Shown here one piece after another: positions 26,909-32,444 of a DNA stretch of 32,444 bases. Below the pieces are notes generated by a model. That model was not told where the DNA came from. It saw only the letters and a list, made by a program, of their open reading frames with translations, and did not search any database. Where the stretch lies: the NCBI RefSeq assembly GCF_014696615.1, contig NZ_JACJQJ010000089.1, positions 1 through 32,444 on the forward strand. The letters are read 5' to 3'. Source of the DNA: Nostoc linckia FACHB-104. GTDB taxonomy: Bacteria > Cyanobacteriota > Cyanobacteriia > Cyanobacteriales > Nostocaceae. Each line of letters begins with the position of its first letter. The stretch's first letter is position 1. The translations under genes were made by a program, and so were the position numbers.

Positions 26909-27736
26909 TTACTTAAATATCATCTGCGGATGAATCAATTGATATCCAGCATCCTTAATTTTTTGATTTGATACCCAGGCATTATATGGACGGTTACTTG
27001 GCAGCGAAGCATCCCAATTAATCTGAGGTAAATTGTGTGTTGTTAGCAAAGTTTCAAAGAATTCACGACTAATGAGATGTGCATCGTCAACTACATTATA
27101 AATTCCTTGCCAATTGTGTTGGCGAGCAAACTCAATTACACCCACAATATCATCAAGATGAATCCAATTGGCGACATCCTCGCCATTACCAGGACGGCTA
27201 GTACCAGCAAGGCGACCAAATATTTTGATTAGTTCTCTACCTGGGCCATAAATGCCACCTAATCGCAAAATACAAACTCGAAGATAATCGCTAGCTGCTG
27301 ATAGCAAAACATCTTCAGTTTCCTTCATGATTTTACCATTGCTAGTGCTAGGGTTAGCTGTAGTTTCTTCATCTACAAACTCACCATTTTTGTTACCATA
27401 AACAGAATAACTACCTGTGTATATGAGTTGCCGGATATTAGGAAATGCTGGCAAAATAGAGGCTAAAGTTTTGGCAGTTTGCAAATAAGCTTCTTCATAA
27501 AAATCAGCACCTTTTGCACCCACACTTAACAGCACTACATCTTGATTTGCTAATACTGCTTTTAGCCCAGTTGCATCATTACCTTTAACGACTACAACTT
27601 TATGGGCTACTTGTTCTAATGCGGATACACGTGTTGGTGTAGTCGTGGTTGCAGTCACGACAAAATTCATTTTTTGCTGCCAATATTGGGCAACTGCAGA
27701 ACCTACATAACCACAACCAATAATTGCTATGTTCAT
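26909..27736 (-). CDS. YeeZ-like atypical SDR (NAD-dependent epimerase/dehydratase fold)
   Basis: A 275-residue Rossmann-fold protein starting with the dinucleotide-binding motif IAIIGCGYVGSAVAQYW. The extended-SDR blocks follow as LIYTGSYSVYG and ILRLGGIYGPGR. The catalytic YxxxK normally between them is replaced (SNGKIMKETE, with Gly where Tyr is expected), which matches the atypical YeeZ-like SDR subgroup rather than a recent loss. Its reaction is unknown, and it may be a binding or regulatory protein. It lies 29 bases downstream of the glutathione peroxidase gene on the same strand and is probably co-transcribed with it. It converges on NDH-2. Confidence 0.88.
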   Translation of the reverse strand: MNIAIIGCGYVGSAVAQYWQQKMNFVVTATTTTPTRVSALEQVAHKVVVVKGNDATGLKAVLANQDVVLLSVGAKGADFYEEAYLQTAKTLASILPAFPNIRQLIYTGSYSVYGNKNGEFVDEETTANPSTSNGKIMKETEDVLLSAASDYLRVCILRLGGIYGPGRELIKIFGRLAGTSRPGNGEDVANWIHLDDIVGVIEFARQHNWQGIYNVVDDAHLISREFFETLLTTHNLPQINWDASLPSNRPYNAWVSNQKIKDAGYQLIHPQMIFK

Positions 27737-27765
27737 GATTTCTCACAACAAATTCATTTATATAA

Positions 27766-28251
27766 CTATTTAGCTAATTCGCTTTCAATTGTGGCAATTA
27801 ATTCTGGTGAATATGGTTTGACACTGCTCTTAAAACGAGCCACAACTTCACCTTGCTTATTCACTAAAAATTTTTCAAAGTTCCAAGCAACAGGCCCCGT
27901 AGGCTCAACTGCATTGGTAAGACGAGTATAGAGTGGGTGCTGTTGCGAATCTTTAGCATGAACTTTATCAAACAGTTCAAAGGTAACAGCGTACTTGCTC
28001 GTACAGAATTGTACAATTTCTTCGTTGCTGCCCGGTTCCTGTGCGCCAAAGTCATTGCTAGGAAATGCCAAAATCCGTAAGCCAGCGTCTCTATATTCTC
28101 GGTTCAACCTTTCTAATCCCTCATATTGAGGCGTATAACCACAGTAGGAAGCCACATTCACAATCAAGAGTACTTTACCAGCATACTCACTCAGTAACTT
28201 ATCCTCACCGTTGATGGTTTTGACTGCAATGTCAGAAATGTTGGTACTCAT
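27766..28251 (-). CDS. Glutathione peroxidase (Cys type)
   Basis: A 161-residue thiol peroxidase with the family's usual length. The active-site block VNVASYCGYTPQYEGL carries Cys37 in place of selenocysteine. LAFPSNDFGAQEPGSNEEI gives the conserved Gln, and VAWNFEKFLVNKQGEV the conserved Trp and Asn of the catalytic tetrad. It reduces lipid and other hydroperoxides, in cyanobacteria probably with NADPH or thioredoxin rather than glutathione. No signal peptide is present, so it acts in the cytoplasm or at the membrane face. The SDR gene follows after 29 bases, suggesting a two-gene operon. Confidence 0.95.
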   Translation of the reverse strand: MSTNISDIAVKTINGEDKLLSEYAGKVLLIVNVASYCGYTPQYEGLERLNREYRDAGLRILAFPSNDFGAQEPGSNEEIVQFCTSKYAVTFELFDKVHAKDSQQHPLYTRLTNAVEPTGPVAWNFEKFLVNKQGEVVARFKSSVKPYSPELIATIESELAK

Positions 28252-28404
28252 CTTAAATTGATTTTTTGATAACTATTGCCAAGTTTCCCACATTGCAGGC
28301 AAAGTTTTTTGATTAAAAAGGGATTGGGGATTGGGAAAAGGCAGGGGGGCAGGGGGCAGGGAGCAGGGGGAGAAATACCCATTACCAATGCCCAATGCCC
28401 CAAC
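28252..28404. repeat. G-rich low-complexity intergenic repeat
   Basis: The gap contains a G-rich tract built of GGGGGCAGGGAGCAGG-type units (about 28318-28371), followed by CCCATTACCAATGCCCAATG. It resembles the other intergenic low-complexity tracts of the window. No gene is seen. Confidence 0.6.
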
Positions 28405-29088
28405 TTATTGATGAACAGAACCATCAGGCATAATAGCGCCGGCGAGGTTAGCTCCTATCAATTTAACCAGAAGGCGCTCGCCTGAGCGAATCCGCGCTCC
28501 TGTTAAGTCAGCGCCTCGCAAATCAGCACCACTCAAATCTGCTCCGATTAAGTTGGCTGAGCGTAAATTCGCTTCTCTCATATCTGCTAATAAGAGGTTA
28601 GCTCTAAATAAATTGGCTTCCGATAAATTTGCACCTCTAAGATTAACTTTGTGCATAAAAGTATCGCTGAGGTTTGCACCACTCAAGTTGGCAAAACTCA
28701 GATTTCTCCCCGATAAATCTTTGTTGCTCAAGTTGGCTCGACTAAAGTCTTTACCACTCAAATCTGTATTTTTAGATGATGGTTCATAACCAGTTTGAGG
28801 TGGCTTTTTTGGTTGAGGCGGCGGCGGTGAGTATGTTGTTTGTTGATGCTGATGTGGCGGTGAGTATGTTGTTTGTTGATGTTTGACTTTGATAGAACGC
28901 AATTTGTCTCGCGCTTCATTAATTGCTTTTAGCTTGTCTTGCGCCTTTTGTTGTAAACGGAGATTGTCTTGGGGAATGCGATCGGGATGCCATACAAAAA
29001 CCAAATCTTTATAAGCCTGGTTCACTTCTTCAAGTGTTGCTCCAGGCTCTAATTCCAAGACTCTATAATACCGCTCCAACTCGCTCAT
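28405..29088 (-). CDS. J-domain protein with pentapeptide repeats
   Basis: A 227-residue fusion. Residues 1-65 are a DnaJ J-domain with the essential HPD at 34-36 (DLVFVWHPDRIPQDN), which would stimulate the ATPase of an Hsp70. Residues 66-105 form a Pro/Gln/Tyr-rich linker with a tandem HQQTTYSPP unit. Residues about 106-220 are pentapeptide repeats of the A(D/N)LxG type (LSGANLSDTF, LRGANLSEANL, LIGADLSGADLRGADLTGA), which fold into a right-handed quadrilateral beta-helix. There is a short gap in the repeat rhythm near RSGERLLVKL. The combination suggests an Hsp70 cochaperone with a protein-binding helix, and it is found in cyanobacteria. It sits upstream of the glutathione peroxidase on the same strand, but the G-rich gap argues against tight coupling. 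Confidence 0.92.
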   Translation of the reverse strand: MSELERYYRVLELEPGATLEEVNQAYKDLVFVWHPDRIPQDNLRLQQKAQDKLKAINEARDKLRSIKVKHQQTTYSPPHQHQQTTYSPPPPQPKKPPQTGYEPSSKNTDLSGKDFSRANLSNKDLSGRNLSFANLSGANLSDTFMHKVNLRGANLSEANLFRANLLLADMREANLRSANLIGADLSGADLRGADLTGARIRSGERLLVKLIGANLAGAIMPDGSVHQ

Positions 29089-29530
29089 AAGGTGTTTTCG
29101 TGGACAATCAAGTTAATTATTTAGTGATGCATCCGTCTGTTGGCTTAATTCTTTATTAAATTTCTGCTTTTTAGGAATATTTCTATCTCATATAATTTAA
29201 GATAGCGTATTAAAATATTCTATCTAATAGAGTAGGGGAATTTTATCAGGTACTTTAGTAATTGTAAAAGCTACCTGCAAGTTATTTTTGTGCTTAATGA
29301 TTTGCTCTTTTGACATTGTCTAAAAATGGTAACAAATTTTTTGTTGCTTGACTTAAAAATCAATTCTTAGTAACACTCCTATTATTGTAGATAATCTCAC
29401 TATATAGAATACTGGCTGCTGATTATGGGCTTAAGTTCATAGCAAGCCAAATTGACCCTTTCTCCAAATTTGAGATGAGAGACTGGGTAAGCTGTTCCAC
29501 ATTTAACTTGCACATTGACTTGATTAGGCT

Positions 29531-29572
29531 GTCGACCGTTGACCGTTGACAGTCAACAGTTAACAGTCAACA
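29531..29572. repeat. Degenerate heptamer array switching strand sense
   Basis: Six consecutive heptamers read GTCGACC, GTTGACC, GTTGACA, GTCAACA, GTTAACA, GTCAACA. The first three are GTTGAC-like and the last three its complement, so the array can fold on itself (GTTGAC-A-GTCAAC in the middle). It directly precedes the second 38-bp repeat, as the perfect array at 1-104 precedes the first. Confidence 0.85.
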
Positions 29573-29576
29573 ATCA

Positions 29577-29614
29577 CCACGAGTAGTTATGCAATTTAAA
29601 GGTGTATTAGCTTA
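29577..29614 (+). repeat. 38-bp dispersed repeat, copy 2
   Basis: Identical over all 38 bases to 110-147 and in the same orientation. Downstream, TTTCTGTAG (29615-29623) and CTACAGAAA (29646-29654) form a 9-bp stem; copy 1 also has a hairpin soon after it. The two copies lie about 29.5 kb apart. Confidence 0.9.
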
Positions 29615-29690
29615 TTTCTGTAGCAACTACTTGTATAGTCAAGTCCTACAGAAAAAGTTTCACATACGTTATTATACAAGCCAAGAGTGA
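29589..29690 (+). CDS. Possible 33-residue micro-ORF starting in the 38-bp repeat
   Basis: From the ATG inside the repeat, the frame reads MQFKGVLAYFCSNYLYSQVL and then 13 more residues to TGA at 29688-29690. The peptide is rich in Tyr, Phe and Lys. A GAG lies 8 bases before the ATG, a weak ribosome-binding site. In copy 1 of the repeat the same frame stops after eight codons. Shared sequence runs from 12 bases upstream of the ATG through codon 8, which would suit a conserved start region, but chance is quite possible. Confidence 0.25.
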   Translation: MQFKGVLAYFCSNYLYSQVLQKKFHIRYYTSQE

Positions 29691-30132
29691 CTAACTCAGT
29701 CCATTAATAACCTTTCTGTTGTCTAAAGGGCTATTATATCGGCCACCATGAACTGGCTACAGTTAGAGGCAATATAATAATTCTTCATCTCTCTTGGTGT
29801 AAATACTTCATAATAGAAGATTGCGAACTAGGGACTAGGGACTAGAGAAGAAAAATTTTCCTGCTTGGTTGTGGACTTTTACCCTAATTGACTGACTGGT
29901 AAATAAGTAATAGGGACTGAAAATTGGGAATTACAAGGAAGACAAACTAGACAAATAATTTATAATCTGTTCCTTAAGAAATCTACTTGAAACTTGACTT
30001 TTGAGTCTTGACAAGAAATTTTTCTTCATTTTGTCATACCCAGTTTATTCATGGTTACTTAGTTGTTGGCAAAATAGATAGTTAGGAGTCAATAGTTATT
30101 ATTCATTTTTCTCCATCTGTCTATCTTGTGAT

Positions 30133-30618
30133 TTATCCATTTCGCCAACGATTTATAGCTCTTAAATATGCTGCAATTGGAATTTGATAAACCTCAATAC
30201 AAATCCAAAGAATAATTGCTAAATGTAACAAAAAAGTTAATATAGTCCAGATATATGGCAACCAGGTAATAAATTCATGGGGAGTAGGGGGAAAATTGTA
30301 AGCGACTATGCCAATTAAAGTGGTAGGTAGGAAGATAAAAGCGATCGCAGCTAGCCCATAGCCCCAACCAAGTTCCACACCTTCTAATTGTGCTTCTGTC
30401 CAACTAAAACCATTCCAACGCCAAATCAATGGTGGTTGTCTAGAAGGCATTTTGAGTTGCTGCTGTTCTAGATTGACAGTAAAAATTTCTTGGCAGAAGT
30501 CACAAGCCATAGCTTCCATCAATGGCATACGAGTAATTTTACCAACTCGACAGACTGGGCAAGGGTAAGCGCCTTGGTAGTCGAAAGATGTAGCTAAAAT
30601 TTTGGAACGAGGCATCAT
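30133..30618 (-). CDS. Zinc-ribbon protein with two membrane helices, function unknown
   Basis: I place the start at one of two adjacent ATGs (30618 or 30615; MMPRSKILATSFDYQG), giving about 161 residues. The frame extends to 30753, but the extra residues overlap low-complexity sequence. Near the N-terminus CPVC (about residues 20-23) and CDFC (about 39-42) form a probable zinc ribbon. PPLIWRWNGFSW follows, then two hydrophobic helices (GYGLAAIAFIFLPTTLIGIVAY and WTILTFLLHLAIILWICIEVY) and a short basic end. No named family is recognised. It stands alone between repeat-rich regions and reads away from aroF. Confidence 0.75.
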   Translation of the reverse strand: MMPRSKILATSFDYQGAYPCPVCRVGKITRMPLMEAMACDFCQEIFTVNLEQQQLKMPSRQPPLIWRWNGFSWTEAQLEGVELGWGYGLAAIAFIFLPTTLIGIVAYNFPPTPHEFITWLPYIWTILTFLLHLAIILWICIEVYQIPIAAYLRAINRWRNG

Positions 30619-30914
30619 AAAACAGAAGTAGGCTAGTAATGTAATTGAGTTGCTGCAACAGTTAGAGTGGTCACAAGAGGTATGGGAGCAGGGTGCAAGG
30701 GGGAAGGCTGGGACGGAGCTTGTACCTTTTCCTCTTTTGATTATTACCTCCATAGCAGAATAATATATTTGCCAGTTTTGAAAGTCGCGGAATTGTCAAA
30801 TTTTTGAGACTGCAGCAATTCCCATACCCATTACCTAAAAATATTTGTTGGCTTATCTAAATCTTAATAGTTACAAGTCGGTGACAGGAAAACCCATAAC
30901 CAAGGGATGAGTTG

Positions 30915-30975
30915 CAACTCGGAATTTGGTTTGGGGAAAAGGTGAAAGGGTAAGGGTTAAAGGTTTTTTCTTGCC
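30915..30975 (+). repeat. 61-bp dispersed repeat, copy 2 (copy 1 inside the MITE at 1173-1233)
   Basis: CAACTCGGAATTTGGTTTGG through TTTTTTCTTGCC is identical over 61 bases to 1173-1233, in the same orientation. Here the terminal inverted repeats of the complete element are not clearly present; only CTTAACCAGCAG at 30993-31004 resembles its right end. It is probably a truncated or diverged copy. Confidence 0.85.
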
Positions 30976-30985
30976 CCTTGTCCCC

Positions 30986-31004
30986 CTGCTGGCTTAACCA
31001 GCAG
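30986..31004. other. Small hairpin
   Basis: CTGCTGG (30986-30992) and CCAGCAG (30998-31004) form a 7-bp stem with a 5-nt loop, followed by CTTTT. It lies at the right end of the repeat copy and upstream of the aroF leader region. It could be a weak terminator on the plus strand. Confidence 0.45.
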
Positions 31005-31120
31005 CTTTTAACCGCACACGACGAGACCAGGTCTTGACGCAAAGAACTGTGTCTGTTATTGTGACTCTTATATTAGGTTTACATCGGTTTACATCAAAAA
31101 TTATCTAGTTAAGTACTGTA

Positions 31121-31180
31121 ATGATTTCCAGCAATAAATCCTATTTTTATTTTTGGCAAAAGGCGGTTCACCGGCGGTGA
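31121..31180 (+). CDS. Aromatic-rich leader peptide 1 of aroF
   Basis: A 19-codon ORF encodes MISSNKSYFYFWQKAVHRR and ends at TGA 31178-31180. Five consecutive codons (31142-31156) are Tyr-Phe-Tyr-Phe-Trp. It lies about 310 bases upstream of a DAHP synthase, the entry enzyme of aromatic amino acid synthesis, so the codons match the pathway products. Between the Trp codon and the stop codon lies segment 31163-31172, which is the 5' arm of an antiterminator helix. A ribosome stalled on the aromatic codons would leave that segment free; a ribosome reaching the stop would cover it. No strong ribosome-binding site is visible, and a TATATT at 31069-31074 is a possible -10. The role as an attenuation leader is inferred from sequence, not shown. 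Confidence 0.82.
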   Translation: MISSNKSYFYFWQKAVHRR

Positions 31181-31242
31181 ATAGTTTCCTAATGGAAACC
31201 GCCAGGTGAACCGCAGAGCAACCTCTGCGGTTTTTGTTTTTT
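31163..31242 (+). terminator. Attenuator 1: competing antiterminator and intrinsic terminator
   Basis: GCGGTTCACC (31163-31172) pairs perfectly with GGTGAACCGC (31205-31214), enclosing GGCGGT/ACCGCC (31173-31178 with 31198-31203). Alternatively AACCGCAGAG (31209-31218) pairs perfectly with CTCTGCGGTT (31223-31232) around a 4-nt loop, followed by TTTTTGTTTTTT, an intrinsic terminator. The two structures share 31209-31214 and exclude each other. The first arm of the antiterminator is coding sequence of leader peptide 1, so ribosome position can decide which forms. Confidence 0.88.
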
Positions 31243-31260
31243 CAGGAGTATTTCGTCGTC

Positions 31261-31323
31261 ATGATCTATTGCGGTAGCTGGTTTTATAGCTTTTACTTTT
31301 GGCCCAGAGCAAGTTCCGGGTAA
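31261..31323 (+). CDS. Aromatic-rich leader peptide 2 of aroF
   Basis: A 20-codon ORF encodes MIYCGSWFYSFYFWPRASSG and ends at TAA 31321-31323. Eight of its residues are aromatic: three Tyr, three Phe and two Trp, seven of them clustered at codons 31279-31302. AGGAG (31244-31248) lies 12 bases before the ATG. It starts 19 bases after the T-tract of attenuator 1. The core SFYFW-P-R-A parallels YFYFW-Q-K-A of leader 1. Codons for Ser-Ser-Gly and the first T of the stop form the 5' arm (31312-31321) of the second antiterminator helix. The layout therefore repeats that of leader 1 with unrelated helix sequences. Function as a ribosome-stalling leader is a strong inference. Confidence 0.87.
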   Translation: MIYCGSWFYSFYFWPRASSG

Positions 31324-31386
31324 ATAGCGTCATGTCGATTAATCACAACGCACCCGGAACTCACAAGATGAGATTCCGGGTTTTTT
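31312..31386 (+). terminator. Attenuator 2: competing antiterminator and intrinsic terminator
   Basis: AGTTCCGGGT (31312-31321) pairs perfectly with ACCCGGAACT (31352-31361). Alternatively ACCCGGAA (31352-31359) pairs with TTCCGGGT (31374-31381), extended by CTC/GAG (31360-31362 with 31370-31372) past one bulged A, and followed by a run of T to 31386. The terminator is 44 bases before the aroF ATG. The shared middle segment makes the two structures exclusive. The first arm overlaps the stop codon of leader peptide 2, where a terminating ribosome would hide it. Confidence 0.9.
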
Positions 31387-31429
31387 GTTATCCATTAACC
31401 TCATTTCCCAATACAAAGAGAATTTCACC

Positions 31430-32296
31430 ATGATTAATGCTCAACTCGCCGCGCAATCCCATCCTAGCCACCAAACAATTGTCAAACTCTCAGAAACAGT
31501 CAGCTTCGGTGGTGAAGAATTAGTGATTATTGGTGGCCCCTGTACAGTAGAAAGCTTAGAACAAATGGAAACAGTAGCCCAAAAGTTAGCGGCTGTACCT
31601 GTACAAGCTTTGCGTGGCGGTGTCTACAAACCCCGCACATCTCCCTATGCTTTCCAAGGTATGGGAGAAGCAGGATTAGAAGTTTTGGCAAAAGTGCGAT
31701 CGCGTTACAATATCCCAGTTGTGACAGAAGTAATGTCAATTGCTCAAATTGAAGTAGTCGCTGCTCATGCTGATATGCTGCAAGTTGGTAGCCGCAATAT
31801 GCAAAACTTCGACTTACTTAAAGCTTTGGGACAAGCTGGGAAGCCAATATTACTCAAGCGCGGACTAGCGGCGACAATTGAAGAATTCGTTATGGCTGCT
31901 GAATATATTTTGAGTCACGGTAATCCTGATGTGGTGCTGTGCGAACGAGGTATCCGCAGCTTCGATAATTACACCCGCAATGTGCTGGACTTAGGCGCAG
32001 TAGCAGCTCTCAAGCAAATTACTCACCTACCCGTGATTGTAGATCCATCCCATGCCGTAGGTAAACGGGAATTAGTAGCACCTATGGCTAAGGCGGCTAT
32101 AGCTTGTGGTGCAGATGGCTTAATTATTGAGTGTCACCCAGAACCAGAAAAATCTGTATCTGATGCACGCCAAGCTTTGTCTTTAGAAGACATGGTGAAT
32201 TTGGTTGCAAGTCTCAAGCCTTTAGCCACAGCAGTTGGACGCAATATTTCAGACTTAGGGGTGGGTGTAAAATCATTGGCATTGGTGTCAACTTAA
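31430..32296 (+). CDS. aroF: 3-deoxy-7-phosphoheptulonate (DAHP) synthase, type I-beta, core only
   Basis: It condenses phosphoenolpyruvate and erythrose-4-phosphate to DAHP, the first step of the shikimate pathway, in the cytoplasm. The 288 residues contain all family blocks: [55 protein letters not shown] and [10 protein letters not shown]. Metal ligands fall at Cys38, His208, Glu234 and Asp245, with the same spacing as recalled for Thermotoga DAHP synthase (102, 272, 298, 309). The N-terminal regulatory domain of that enzyme (about 64 residues) is therefore absent, and no chorismate-mutase domain is fused, which predicts little allosteric feedback. ATG 31430 follows AAAGAG with 9-base spacing. 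An in-frame TTG at 31385 lies in the terminator T-tract and is rejected. Two attenuators precede the gene. Confidence 0.96.
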   Translation: MINAQLAAQSHPSHQTIVKLSETVSFGGEELVIIGGPCTVESLEQMETVAQKLAAVPVQALRGGVYKPRTSPYAFQGMGEAGLEVLAKVRSRYNIPVVTEVMSIAQIEVVAAHADMLQVGSRNMQNFDLLKALGQAGKPILLKRGLAATIEEFVMAAEYILSHGNPDVVLCERGIRSFDNYTRNVLDLGAVAALKQITHLPVIVDPSHAVGKRELVAPMAKAAIACGADGLIIECHPEPEKSVSDARQALSLEDMVNLVASLKPLATAVGRNISDLGVGVKSLALVST

Positions 32297-32324
32297 CACC
32301 AAACCCGCTTTGTGCAAAGGTTTT

Positions 32325-32417
32325 GCCCTCACCCCCAGCCCCTCTCCCTCAGGGAGATGGGAGCAAGAGATTCAATTCCCCTTCTCCCTGAGGGAGAAGG
32401 GGTTAGGGGATGAGGGC
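32325..32417. repeat. Large imperfect palindromic repeat (CCCTCACCCCCAGCCCCT type)
   Basis: GCCCTCACCCCCAGCCCCTC with TCCCTCAGGGAGA on the left is mirrored by TCTCCCTGAGGGAGAAGGGG and TTAGGGGATGAGGGC on the right. The whole can fold into a long imperfect stem. This is a very common intergenic repeat in filamentous cyanobacteria. It lies 3' of aroF and may end its transcript. Confidence 0.8.
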
Positions 32418-32444
32418 GCGAGGGTTTTTGTACAACACCCGCCG

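Larger units (their letters stand above)
29089..30132. other. Long intergenic region with repeats and possible decayed DNA
   Basis: This 1044-bp gap is AT-rich. Besides the heptamer array, the 38-bp repeat and the short ORF listed separately, it holds an AACAAAtttTTTGTT hairpin (about 29332-29346) and a GACTAGG triplet of heptamers (about 29829-29849). No conserved protein fragments were recognised. It may contain decayed mobile DNA. Confidence 0.5.

Noticed and set aside
30619-30753. N-terminal extension of the zinc-ribbon membrane protein
   Set aside because: It is Cys/Ser-rich low-complexity sequence with no domain; the MMPRSK start fits a normal protein.
30857-31042. Minus-strand frame of 61 codons over the 61-bp repeat
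   Set aside because: It is low-complexity and repeat-derived, and shows no family features.
31163-31214. Metabolite riboswitch in the aroF leader
   Set aside because: I recognise no known aptamer consensus, and the overlap with aromatic-rich ORFs makes ribosome-mediated attenuation the simpler reading. It is not fully excluded for the enclosed helices.

Overview
The window looks like chromosomal DNA of a filamentous, heterocyst-forming cyanobacterium (Nostoc/Calothrix/Tolypothrix type). The evidence is frequent HIP1 sites (GCGATCGC) inside genes, several heptanucleotide tandem arrays (STRR-type) between genes, dispersed GGCTACGCC-type palindromes, phytochrome and GAF-kinase signalling genes, and a cyanobacterial-type cox operon. 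I had no database access, so family names rest on motifs I recognise.

Layout. 1-1408: a heptamer array, a 38-bp dispersed repeat, a decayed MgtC-type gene, a small zinc-ribbon protein, and a 124-bp MITE-like element with terminal inverted repeats and an 11-bp flanking duplication. 1409-6328: ahcY (minus strand), an MscS-type channel, and trmFO with a strong terminator. 6549-9674: an AT-rich acyltransferase-3 gene that looks foreign, a small membrane protein, and an M23 murein hydrolase. 9703-11494: tRNA-Arg(CCG) with its promoter, a zinc alcohol dehydrogenase and a flavin-binding PNPOx-type protein. 11551-16399 (minus strand): a signalling block made of a phytochrome kinase, its Rcp1-like receiver just downstream, and a receiver-GAF-kinase hybrid. 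16610-19735: a peroxiredoxin-glutaredoxin fusion, an alpha/beta-hydrolase-fold protein and a membrane histidine kinase.

20463-26855 is a respiratory module: two DUF2231 membrane proteins, coxB-coxA-coxC and a small membrane protein, followed by a type II NADH dehydrogenase. CoxB has lost nearly all CuA ligands, which marks the enzyme as an ARTO-type quinol oxidase. NDH-2 and ARTO could together form a short NADH-to-quinone-to-oxygen chain. 26909-29088 (minus strand) holds a YeeZ-like SDR, a glutathione peroxidase and a J-domain/pentapeptide-repeat protein. 29089-31120 is mostly repeats around one zinc-ribbon membrane protein.

The most striking signal is at 31121-31429, upstream of a core-only DAHP synthase (aroF type), the first enzyme of aromatic amino acid synthesis. 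It holds two consecutive tiny ORFs, MISSNKSYFYFWQKAVHRR and MIYCGSWFYSFYFWPRASSG, both packed with Tyr/Phe/Trp codons. In each, an RNA segment between the aromatic codons and the stop codon can form a perfect 10-bp helix with a downstream segment. That downstream segment is also the 5' arm of an intrinsic terminator with a T-tract. This is the architecture of two ribosome-dependent transcription attenuators in series. The DAHP synthase lacks the N-terminal regulatory domain, so attenuation may take the place of allosteric feedback.
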